In this document: piece after piece, positions 10,314 to 19,433 of the stretch | How positions within the stretch are numbered: the stretch's first letter is position 1 | Layout of the letters: the number at the start of each line of letters is the position of its first letter | Assembly: GCA_035578175.1 (NCBI GenBank) | Contig: JAQMRL010000001.1 | Span: forward strand, 63,821,553 to 63,885,552 | DNA from: Catonia carolina | Lineage: Eukaryota; Arthropoda; Insecta; Hemiptera; Achilidae | Length of the DNA: 64,000 bases | Reading direction: 5' to 3' | The notes under the pieces: model-generated | Databases searched by the model: none | What the model was told of the DNA's origin: nothing | What the model saw: the letters and a program-made list of their open reading frames with translations, nothing else | Made by a program: the position numbers and the translations under genes

Positions 10314-10814
10314 AATCCAGAATCCGGGTTGAGTGGGCCCTGGGGCCCCCTGTCTAATACAACCTCAATGGATAATTCAGGTGAAAGGTGTGTTTTTAAG
10401 GGATTCTGGTTCTGGAGAAAGGTTCGACGTAAGCGTGCTGAGGGAATAATTAATAAAGGCATTTAGGTTTAATTTGGAAAAGTGGTGAGAGAGATTTTTA
10501 AAGGTAAGAGTTATATAGTTTTAAGGAATAATTAAACGGGGTAGGAAAAAACGGCTCTTTTCTTTTCAGTCAGTATAATAAATTTTGAATTACTGCGGCT
10601 TTTTTTTCAACTAGAGGAAATTTTTGAGGGTTTTAGCTATGGAAAGTGTGAAGTAGTGTCGGGGGTTATATTTTAAGTAAGGGATGGAAAATTAATTATA
10701 TTAGAAATATGTACGTGTGGGATAGTATTATTAGGGGAAGTCGTGGAACGGTAGTTTGATGCGTTCTTCAGGTGGGTGCGGGGTTGTGTAGATCGCCCTT
10801 ACGATGTCAAGGTT

Positions 10815-13406
10815 TTAGGTCCTGCCGGCGTCGTGCAGTCTTCTGGACGTTGCATAGATATAGTCTTCCAGGGAGGGAAAGAGTAAATGTTCGTGGATAG
10901 TTTTTTTGTTTATTAGATAATGAAATTTGGTAATTTTGCGGAGTATTTTGTTTTGGAAAGTGGAGGTTCTTTTTTTAGAAGTTTTGGAGAGGAGGGGCCA
11001 CCAGACCGGTGACCCGTACAGAAGGTAGGGCCTGAGGATGGATGAGTACATTAGAAGTTTGAGTTTAGGGGAGTTGGACTTTGAGTTAATTAGTGGGAGA
11101 AGTTTTGCGTAAAGGACACTGCCCTTGCGTAGTTTGTCGTTGATGTGCTCTCGGAGTGTCAGCCTCTGGTCGAGTTGGACTCCAAGGTAGCGGACGCTGC
11201 TCTTCCATGGGAGGAGTTCCCCTTCAAGGCGGAGCGGTGGAGGTAGTTTCTTCTTCCAGGTGAACTGGATGGCTTCACACTTTTTTGGGTTAAGGGAGAG
11301 TCTCCAGATACGACACCAGTTTGTGATGACAGTGAGGTGATCTTGTAGTGCGCGGCAGTTTAGGCGGAGGTATCTGCTGTGACGATACAGAATAACGTCG
11401 TCAGCAAATAGTCCGAGGTGAATAGATTCCTTAACTGGAAAATCGTAGGTGTACAGGAGGTATAGAAGAGGCCCAAGGACTCAGCCCTGAGGTACACCTG
11501 CGGCAGATGGGGTAAGTGGTGACTTGATCGAGTGGAAGTGATGACTGGGGGCTATTACTTGGATTTTTCTGTCAGAAAAATACGAGTGGATTATTCTGAC
11601 TGTAGATGGTGGGAAGAATTCTGCCAGTTTAAATAGGAGTCCCACATGCTATACTCTGTCAAATGCTGCTTTGAAGTCAAGCAGCACTGCCGTTGTATTG
11701 TTGTGGGAATTTCTGGCATCCACTAGTGCCGTTACGATACGGAGGAGTTGGGTGGTGGTAGAGTGTCCTTGTCGAAATCCGAACTGTTCGGCCGGGAGTA
11801 TGGGATCGATAGTTTGGCGCAATCGTGGGAGAAAGAGTTTTTCAAATAACTTGGACAATATAGGAAGTAAAGAGATGGGCCTATAGCTGTCTGGGTCTGT
11901 AGGGGGCTTGAAAGGTTTCAAGATGGTGATAATGTTGGAAATTTTCCAAGAAGTGGGGAAGTGTTGCAGTGCAAGTACTGCGTTGAATATTGATAGTAGA
12001 TGGGCTTTCAATTCTGGCGGGCAGTTAAGGATGGCGTATCCAGAGATGTTGTCAGGACCGGGGGCCTTTCGAGGATTTCGGATTTAATTACTAAAGTAAC
12101 GTCGTCCATCGAGAAGGGTTCTTTGTGGCATGGAGTGGGATCTGAAAGTGTAGCATCGACTACTTGACGAACGAGGTCCTCTTCGTAGTGATGTACAGGT
12201 GGAGAAGGAGTAAAGTGGAGTTTAAAGTGTGAAGCAAAGGTGTTTGCCGTCTCTTGCGCTGAGTAGGTCAACCCCGTTGGCGTCCTCAGTGGGTGGACCG
12301 TCTTCGGATTGGACAGGAGATGGCGCGCGGCCTCCCATGGTTTTCCGACGTCCACGGCGGTCTCGAGGTATTCCTCCCAGCAACTGTTGCGGTGGTCGTC
12401 CAGTAGGAGTTTGCACCTGGCACCTGCACTGTTGAACTGGTCACGATGGTGGGGGTCTCTAGTGCGCTGCCACAGCCGACGAAAACGCCGTCTATCTGCA
12501 ATTGCCGCCTTTACAGCAGGCGGGAGGGAAGATTGAGGTTGGGGTGGTTGTGGGGTAGTGTTTTGCTGTATGCAATTAGAAAGGAGTGTAGTGATCGTCT
12601 GGAGATGAGTTTCCAGCTCAGGTACAGTATTGATGGGTGGTGGTTGCGGGTGGAGTAGGGAGTTTACTGAATTAAAGAATTAAGGCCAAGAAACTTTGTT
12701 TTTGGCGAGTGGAGCGGAAATGGTGCCATTTGGAGAATTAAAAGTGAAAAGAACTGGGAGGTGATCAGAGCTTAATTCAGGCAGAACATCAATGTCGGGG
12801 AGGGAGGATATATCGACTGAAATGGCATAGTCTAGGATATCGGGCAAGTGGTGAGTGACTGAGGGGATTCTTGTAGGAGAAGTTGGGACGTGAATTGCTA
12901 AAGGCAGGGGGGGATTGTTCAAAGAAGTCAAGGAGGAAGTTGCCTGCAGTATTTGTGGAGCGGCAGCCGATGTCGACGTGCTTGCTGTTCCAGTCGCCGG
13001 CCGGAAACACTGGATGTTGAATATTGAACAATGACGCAAGGGCAGCAGGGTGGTAATCGTGTTGGGTGGGGGGGGGGCGGTAGACTGTTATAAAAGTAAC
13101 TAATTGGGAAAATAGGGGGACAGTTACGGCTAGGTGTTCAATTGAGGGGATAGGTGGTGTATCTAGCAGATTGTGAGTGAGGCGCTTGTGGATAAGGATG
13201 GCTACCCCTCCTGCTGGGCGGTTGGTAACAGAAGGGCGGTCGGATCGGTAGACTATGTAGGGAGAGAGTTTGAAGCGGGTGTGAGGGAGAAAGTAGATTT
13301 CCTGTAGGAGAGCTACATCTATGTTGTAGTCTGTGAGAAGGCGATGTAGGTCGTTCCTCTGTCGGGCGATTCCGTTCCCGTTCCACGAAAGGATACGGAG
13401 GGTCAT
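10815..13406 (-). pseudogene. Family B ORF2: endonuclease and reverse transcriptase
   Basis: ATG at 13406 directly follows the ORF1 stop (TAAATG). The endonuclease reads ILSWNGNGIARQRNDL, DVALLQE, AGDWNSKH and SSDHLPVLFTF. The RT fingers start near 12008 (SYRPISLLPILSKLFEKL, EQFGFRQGHSTTTQL, VLLDFKAAFDRV). The catalytic FADDVILY is near 11400, followed by the thumb (RYLGVQLDQRL) and the end near 10815. Breaks: a stop replaces the residue after FDRV near 11650, another TGA sits in the PQG motif near 11482, and the frame is shifted around 12070 and 12900. There is no RNase H. It cannot make a full protein now. Confidence 0.9.
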
Positions 13407-13409
13407 TTA
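13404..13409 (-). promoter_or_regulatory. ORF1 stop / ORF2 start junction TAAATG
   Basis: On the minus strand the ORF1 TAA is followed at once by the ORF2 ATG, with no spacer. The same junction is kept in copy B2 (32502/32503). Such abutting ORFs are used for termination-reinitiation in some non-LTR elements; here that use is inferred. Confidence 0.6.
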
Positions 13410-14679
13410 GGCAAGGACGGAGGGCAGAGTTGAAATAATTAAGGTAAGAGCTTCGGTGATGTTATTGACAGTGGAGGGTTTTGGGAGAATTGAGGAGAAC
13501 CAAGTTAGAAATTTTGCGGAGGTGAAGAATGTAATTAGTGAGTTGAATGTAAATGGGGTGGGATCGGGGGCTTGTTTTGTGTTTCGTTGTGGTAGTGGAG
13601 GAAAATCTTTGGGTTTAGTTTGAAAAACAGGCTTGGAGGGAATTTGAATGTTTTCCTTTGGTAGTGTTGGGAATGTATTTACTGGAGTAGGTTTACGGGG
13701 AGCTTGTTGTTTGTAGATTGTTTTTCGAAAGGTTTGTTGTTGCTGTGATGAAGTGGAAGTAGAAGTACTGGGTTGTTGTGTGGAAGGTGTACGGGAACGA
13801 GCCGGAGAATTAGTCGGTGCAGGCGCCTGTTGTTGGTTGGTCTTCCTTCGATCAGCCAGCAGCTTGACGAGGGTCGGGCACCCCCTGTAGTTTGCTGGAT
13901 GGCGGCCTTTGCAGTTGCAGCAAACTGGGTCTTCGATGATTTTTGCAAAACACTTCGCTGCGTCGTGGTTCTCTCCACACTTCACACAACGGAACTCGTG
14001 GTTGCAATTTACTGAAGAGTGCCCGTAACGTTGGCACTTGAAGCATTGTGGTAACCCTGGATGGGGCCGAAATGCTTCAACAGACACTACTATGGAGGAG
14101 ATCTCGTAGATCTTCTCATAGCCTGCTGTCTTCGTTAGCTTCACTAGGAAGACGTTGATCTGGCGGCCTGCACGGCCTGTGATGCCAGTGGTTAACTGTG
14201 TAACCACTGTCCTGGAGGAATTCTATGATGTCTTGTGTCGGGAAGGAAGCGTGAAGTCCCTTAATAGCGACGTTTACTTCCTCCGGCTCTTGAGTGTAAT
14301 ACGAATGGAAGTTAATTCCTTCCGAGAGAAGGACTGTCTTGGCTTTGGAGTAATCGTTAATGTGGGTGGTGAATAGGGAGAGAGAATTTTCTCTAGTTGT
14401 TATTTTAGAGGAATCAGATAGATGCGTGTTTAAAAGTTTAGTGATGTTAGAAATATTCGGGGGAGCTTTGAATACAAAGGGAGGTAACTTGTACTTGGAT
14501 TGAAATGTGGTTTGTTTGTTAGTTGTAGAAGAGGAGGAGGGGTCGGTTGTATTAGTAGTGAGATTTAACGTATCGGTGGTACCTGCTTTGTTGTTCAGTC
14601 GAGGTCGCTTGTTGTTTACGACGGTGTAGCCCGGCTCTGGAATTTTCATGCCTTCTTCAATGGTCGGCGGCGTTGCCAT
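13407..14679 (-). pseudogene. Family B ORF1, gag-like RNA-binding protein
   Basis: The best start is ATG at 14679 in the context ACCATGG (MATPPTIEEGMKIPEPGYTV). The middle has a Jockey-type PRE_C2HC region (YTQEPEEVNVAIKGLH ... VFLVKLTKTAGYEKIYEI) and then zinc knuckles CFKCQRYGHSSVNC, CVKCGENHDAAKC and CCNCKGRHPANYRGC. A Pro/Gln/Ser/Thr-rich linker and a C-terminal hydrophobic end precede the TAA at 13407-13409. One frameshift near 14170-14190 separates the N- and C-terminal parts. Copy B2 shows the unbroken order across the same point. ORF1 coats the element RNA during retrotransposition in this family. Confidence 0.88.
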
Positions 14680-14802
14680 GGTGCAGTGTTGCCAGATTCT
14701 TCCCACCTGGCAGCACTCTTCACCTTCTTCCCAGGTGTTAGTAGTCGGTTGTTGTAGTAAAGCTTCTCTAGTTGTTGACTCTGCGAAGTCTAGAATCGCT
14801 AT

Positions 14803-14814
14803 AGTGCTTAGTAG
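14803..14814. repeat. Target-site duplication of Jockey B1, right
   Basis: Identical to 10302-10313. Confidence 0.96.
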
Positions 14815-15768
14815 GGTTATACAGTTCCTGGGACTTCTCTATCAGTAAGTATATTACATTTCGTATTTTCCAAAGTCTGTCGTATTCGCCTTTTCTACGG
14901 TGGTCTGCAGTCGGCGGGTCTACGTCAGTAAAGTGCAAGTACCGCAGAAAGTGTAGAAATGTATCCCTTGGTAAAGTACGCCCAAACCAAGGAATATTAT
15001 TTACTTCTTCCGTAGACCAATAGTCATTGAAAGAACGTAATATCATATGCCCCATCTGAATCACAAAATTGCAAAAAAACGGACCATATGATCTCTTGAT
15101 ATTTCCTCTTTGATACGGCCTTGCGGCTGAGGGCCTACACATTTTCTCCAGTACTTGTTTGTCTCGTCAGTCACTAAAGTGAGAATTGTAGTAAAAAATA
15201 GCATAAACGTTTCGTACGGCGTCTTATCTACAATAGCCGGGTTTTTTATATACTCCAGATTTGGTGGTCCACGCACTTTAGTTCGGTCCCCACCATGTCT
15301 CCGCTTGCGGATTGGAACAGGAAACCGTTTTACAGCAGTGTACGCCCCTGCTGGTGGTCCGGAGAAAGCGTCACGACGTTCAGTATCGTAGTCTGTCGTT
15401 CTGCAGAATAACCACGGCTCGTCGACTGACACGTTTCCACCTCTTAGTTCGTAAATGTTGTCATCGTTATCTTCCCTTAGAGGAGAGACTACTGGCCGTA
15501 CAGTGGCCGGAGGTTGCTCCTCTACGACAAGCGTATCGTTATCTTCCCTTAGAGGAGAGACTTCTGGCCGTACAGTGGCCGGAGGTTGCTCCTCTACGAC
15601 AAGCGTTTCATCAGATGAATCGTCAGTGTCACTAAACTGAAGATGCAGTTTTTCGTTGTCAGTTAGTTCGTTGTCTGACAAAATTGCTGAAGTTTCTGGA
15701 AATTCATCCAAATCCTCCAACTCATCACCGTCACTGTCAGTAGCGTCCGTAGGTTTTTTCCAGTTCAA
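14815..15768 (-). pseudogene. PB1 piggyBac transposase, N-terminal part
   Basis: An acidic N-terminal region (DSDGDELEDLDEFPE, LSDNELTDNEKLHL) is followed by two copies of a 24-residue repeat. The start of the DDE_Tnp_1_7 domain follows (ETNKYWRKC), then QMGHMILRSFNDYWSTEEV, FLHFLRYLHFTD and LYNPTKH, where the Jockey copy interrupts it. The reading frame shifts between about 15060 and 15142. I see no in-frame ATG at the left end of the open frame near 15768; the first usable codon there is TTG, so the true start is unclear. The continuation is at 9299-10301. Confidence 0.9.
15466..15609 (-). repeat. 72-bp tandem duplication inside the PB1 transposase
   Basis: Units 15466-15537 and 15538-15609 are nearly identical and keep the frame. 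They encode two copies of a 24-residue block (EEQPPATVRP and SPLREDND within it). It lies in the acidic, probably disordered N-terminus. Confidence 0.95.
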
Positions 15769-16394
15769 GAGCTATTTATTGCTGAGTTAGAAAGCGGTCC
15801 ATTATAAGTCAGTAAAAGAGTATAAAAAAACAATAAAAATTAAAAAAATGTGTATTTTACATAAGAATATTAAAAATTTAAAAATATGTAAAAGAACGTA
15901 AAAATGTGTTGTATTGAAGTCAATGTTGTGTGAATGAAGTCATGAAGTCAGTGTACTAAGCGAAAACAAACTCACCACTGTATGCGACAACTAATACAAG
16001 CAAAGTGAGGCTAGTATGCACTCAGACTGAAGGACACTACAAAATCCCGCGTCTTTCAACTCAGTTCATTGAACCGTTCCTACAGATATTACACAATAAG
16101 AACAACCTGTAAAAGCTCACAATTTTGTGAAAAGAGACATATATAAACTGCCCATAACAGACAAAGGAGTGTCAAATTTTTTATACTCAATCTGTTCGTT
16201 GCAGGGCTAAAATAAATAGTTCTGTTTCTTAACACATGGTCAGCCAATTAAATGACTGAATCATTTAAGAACAGATGAGGTAGAGGTGTAAAAGACACCA
16301 ATCGGAGTTATCTCCTCTGAAAGTAATGAATTTCATTATACAGCCAGACCCTGTCGTGAATGAAGTGAAGGTGTTATTTGCAGAGTGGAAAATA
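15769..16394. other. Probable PB1 5' flank, no gene seen
   Basis: AT-rich DNA upstream of the piggyBac transposase. It should contain the PB1 promoter and right terminus, but neither can be marked with confidence. Confidence 0.35.
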
Positions 16395-16560
16395 CCTGTA
16401 TGTGCTTTTCAGAGGGCCCGGCATGCTGATAAGCGTACCTTACCACTCGGTGAGAAAGGCAATGGTAAACCACCTCATTCCTCGTTTTACTTAGTAAAAC
16501 CTCTACAGGTTCAAACCAGCCTTTCGGCTGATGACCTAAACAACAACACATATATAACAA
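16395..16560 (+). repeat. Possible SINE-like repeat
   Basis: The block around 16410-16550 (ggcaatggtaaaccacctc, cctttcggctgatgacc, ending aacaacaacaca) resembles short dispersed repeats with an AAC-rich tail that I recall from arthropod genomes. There is no second copy in the window and I see no target duplication, so this is tentative. Confidence 0.3.
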
Positions 16561-17030
16561 TAGTACAGTAGTATATTTTAGGAGGGCGGCAGTAAAACCT
16601 TTGGAAAGGAGAACAAAAAAATATGCCAGTTTACAGACATACAAATGTTTCTATCTCTCTCGGATACCCAATTGGCTACGCATGACCTTGCAACCATCAA
16701 CCTACTGCGTGAGACATCCCCCTCTACAATTCTAGCTTTTAAACGCACTTCTATCTAAATTTTTCCATGAACTATAAGCCTCGAACAGCGTCATTAAAAA
16801 TGTGTTGACAATCAGTTTTACCACAACATTTAGACATCAATAGAAAATTTCCCACGTATCGTATTTTGTTTCTAAAAAACATAGCTTGTTCCTTGTATCA
16901 TTGGCTACATTTAAATTATACGTATTTCTGGGGTAGGCCTTTAACGACCTTTACCAACTAGACAAATTGTTGACGTCTTACACACACATCAATCACACGT
17001 AAATATATGTTTACCGATGCAGTAGAGTAT
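16561..17030. other. No feature recognised
   Basis: Non-coding in all frames as far as I can read. The PB1/A1 junction should lie within or near this stretch. Confidence 0.35.
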
Positions 17031-17141
17031 AAATTTTATTTTTTATGTAAATTTTATTTTTTTATTTATTTTTCGGTGATATTTCTAGTTTTTAAGATGT
17101 TTTTATTATAATAAGAAAAGTTCGTTCTACACTCGGACCCT
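17031..17141 (+). mobile_element. A1 3' UTR, third piece
   Basis: The sequence cggtgatatttctagttttt ... ataataagaaaagttcgttctacactcggaccct matches the A4 3' UTR near 48833-48897 (tgtgatatttctagtttgtaag, tttctacacttgggccct). It is cut after CCCT by the gypsy element and resumes at 29062. Confidence 0.85.
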
Positions 17142-17686
17142 TGTGACAATTCACAAAATATTTAAAATTAATTTTGATAAAATAAAATTTATTGCAGGGA
17201 TACGACTCAGTGAGCAATGACACGATCAGGGGAACAGGTGTGATTATAAAGAAAGATATACATTTAAAATTTGAAAACAAAAATTGTATTGATTTAATAA
17301 GAAATATAAAGTAAAACATAAAGAGTTATAAAAAATAAACAATTACAAAAGAAAAAAAAACTAAATTTAGCATAATGAATTACAGAAATAATAATGATGC
17401 ATTGATAAACAAAATGAATTTAATTACAGTCTTGTGTAATATTGAAAACATGCTTCATATTACCGAATTAGGCTCCGGCGATTTTACACTAATATAAATA
17501 TACTTTTAAACCTTTACATTTTTGTTATACATACACACATCCGCTCATCTCCATGGTTAAAGCGGGACTGACAAAAAAGACCGCAAACAAAAAGAAGAAA
17601 CGAGATAATAACAACACGCATGCGCGAGAAAACCAACCGAGGCGCATACCGCGAAAGAAAATAGGGACTAAGATAGAAACGTCACA
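17142..17686 (-). repeat. gypsy 3' LTR
   Basis: 545 bp, matching 28520-29061 across its length. An open frame seen within it (about 17553-17759, plus strand) is also present in the other LTR and is not credible as a gene. Confidence 0.93.
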
Positions 17687-18416
17687 AAATGCCCACCAAG
17701 AAATTGATATAATTTTGAAATTCAAAATTATAGCAATTTTTTTTTTTTTTTTTTTTTAAATACATTGTGTTCAAAATTTTTTACAAGACTACAAACCAAA
17801 ATAATAAAAAGAAATAAAACAAAATACATTATTTTTTATACTTTTAGACGACACCTGAATTATAAACTTATAACTAATCAGAGGCTTGTAAAACTTTATT
17901 GAAAAAAACTATATTATTAATTTTATAATTAAAAATATTATTAATACATGGAAAAAATGTATGCTGTCATTTTTATTAAATATGATGTCATTTTTATCAA
18001 ATATGATGTCATTTTTATCAAATATGATTGTTGAATTACGTAATTTAATTAAAATAAATTTTAATTAGTTATTAGATCATTGATGATCTCATTCTGCCCA
18101 CACTAACATTCCTGACAAAATAATTTTAACATGTTTATACATATGACATAATTTTTAATACTATTACGTAAGATGTGATATCATTATTTTACCATGCTAT
18201 TTAACATTACATCATTTTGACCTCCTACATAAAATTATTACAACTTAATATTATAAAAATTATTTAAACTTATACGAAAACCTTGAAATTTATCTAAATC
18301 TAACAACGAAAGAAAAAAAATATTCAAACCAACAATACCATAACTGATTATATAATTAAACACATTTTAACAATAAATCTACACACTTAAATATTTTTTA
18401 TCTAAACTACACCATA
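17687..18416. other. gypsy 3' non-coding region
   Basis: Lies between integrase and the 3' LTR, where env would be in an errantivirus. No envelope-like frame exists. It contains an 18-bp T run near 17740 and the 21-bp tandem repeat at 17966-18028. The minus-strand bases just before the LTR (ggtgggcattt) are the likely polypurine tract. Confidence 0.6.
17966..18028. repeat. 21-bp tandem repeat, 3 copies
   Basis: The unit gtcatttttatcaaatatgat starts at 17966, 17987 and 18008. The first unit differs by one base. Confidence 0.85.
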
Positions 18417-18852
18417 CTACACATTCGTACTGTCTTTGTACATTTTAATCAAAATTCGGTTGACAGATATTACTTTATTTGTCCGTACACATTTTATGTT
18501 AAAATAGTTTTTCTTGTATATTTTTGTAATTTTATAAGGTCCTTTGTATTTCGGTGACAACTTTGCACAAAACTTTTTACTTTTATTGGATAACACAAAA
18601 TTTTTAACCAAGACTAAATCGCCCACTCTGTATTCTATTTTACTAAGATTCTTCTTGCTTTTTTCTAATCGTATTTTAGCCATTTTTTTCTATTCGCTCT
18701 TTTACTAACTTTCCGATCTCACTGGTACTTTTTTCAAATTCGATGTTATCTACGGGAAAATTTACATGTTTGTAGATGTTGTCTATAGGTTTTTCACCAT
18801 ACATTACTTCAATAGGTTTAAATCCAATTACACTATTTAAGTTGGTATTTAT
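18417..18852 (-). pseudogene. gypsy integrase C-terminal part, left of A2
   Basis: Minus-strand translation continues the integrase after the A2 target site (VINTNLNSVIGFKPIEVMYG). After a slip in an A-run near 18685 it reads MAKIRLEKSKKNLSKIEYRV, then the GPY/F-type chromatin/DNA-binding end (KLSPKYKGPYKITKIYKKNY) and a stop at 18417. Together with 23596-26518 it forms one pol gene. Confidence 0.85.
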
Positions 18853-18861
18853 TACTCTTTC
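18853..18861. repeat. Target-site duplication of A2, left (tactctttc)
   Basis: The same 9 bp follow the A2 poly(A) at 23587-23595. Rejoining them restores the integrase reading STAERVINTN in frame. Confidence 0.93.
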
Positions 18862-18873
18862 AGGAAATTCAGG

Positions 18874-19398
18874 GAAATTCAGAAAATTTCGTCTGAACAG
18901 AAGCTTTCCTTTCCCGCTGCCCGGAGCGAGTACAGAAAACTAAATAGCATTCGAAATGCAGTCCAGCCTGACATTTCGTTTGCAGCTGCAACTAGTGTCC
19001 AGTCTCGTGTGTCTGGTGAGTGCTCGTCATGCGTTGAGTTGAAGAGTGTTGTTGAGAACCTAACTAAACAGGTTGCTTCCCTGACTTCTGCACTGAAAGC
19101 TTTATTAAGCACCAAACAGAGTGAAATGTGTTTAAAGAGTTCAGTGCCTCAAGTTGGTAACCTTTCTGCGACGCAGAATACAAAAGTTCAGCTGTCAAAT
19201 AAGACAGTCGCCTCTACCTCAAAGGGGAAACCCCTTTCATTGCCCAAGACGCTTCCAGTGGATGCGTCTAAATTTCTAAAATCTCCTTCGTCTGGGTCCA
19301 AGATCCACGATATGATAGGAGATCCATCGGCCCTTGATAAGGGCTTTATACAAGTCAAAGGAAAGAAAGGGAAGGAGAAAATTGTGTTTGACACATAA
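18874..19398 (+). pseudogene. Family A ORF1, C-terminal fragment (A2)
   Basis: In-frame remainder of ORF1 after the zinc knuckles: EIQKISSEQKLSFPAARSEY, then a Cys pair (GECSSCVELKSVVENLTKQV) leading into a predicted coiled coil (VVENLTKQVASLTSALKALL). A basic tail (KGKKGKEKIVFDT) precedes the TAA. The N-terminus and all three CCHC knuckles are absent because of 5' truncation. The 3' stop lies 35 nt before the first conserved ORF2 codon. Confidence 0.85.
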
Positions 19399-19433
19399 GT
19401 CCTTTTCTTTCTGAAATACCCTTTAATAATATT

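Larger units (their letters stand above)
10314..14802 (-). mobile_element. Jockey-clade non-LTR retrotransposon, family B, nearly full-length copy B1
   Basis: A 4.49-kb element in minus orientation, exactly bounded by the 12-bp duplication. In sense order it has a short 5' UTR, ORF1 with zinc knuckles, ORF2 with endonuclease and reverse transcriptase (no RNase H) and a 3' UTR of about 0.5 kb (10814-10314). It lacks poly(A). Its 3' terminus is a short heptamer repeat (AGAATCC twice on the plus strand at about 10313-10326). The ORF1-ORF2 layout, the PRE_C2HC-like ORF1 and the lack of RNase H fit the Jockey clade. Confidence 0.92.
8101..15768 (-). mobile_element. piggyBac element PB1, interrupted by Jockey B1
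   Basis: The left end is TTAA followed by CCCTCAAACCACGC, as expected for piggyBac, which inserts at TTAA. The transposase lies on the minus strand in two pieces, 14815-15768 and 9299-10301. It is separated by Jockey copy B1, which has a 12-bp target duplication. The right end is not located: I found no reverse complement of the left terminus between 15769 and 17030, where A1 resumes. A deletion or a later insertion probably removed it. Confidence 0.85.

Noticed and set aside
15769..17030. Right terminus of piggyBac PB1
   Set aside because: Several TTAA sites occur, but none is preceded by a sequence resembling the reverse complement of the left end.
17553..17759. Lys-rich open frame inside the gypsy LTR
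   Set aside because: Lies within the LTR, and the second LTR (about 28930) changes it. No domain or context supports it.
17687..18416. Possible env gene between integrase and the 3' LTR
   Set aside because: No open frame with signal peptide, fusion peptide or membrane segment; only AT-rich DNA.
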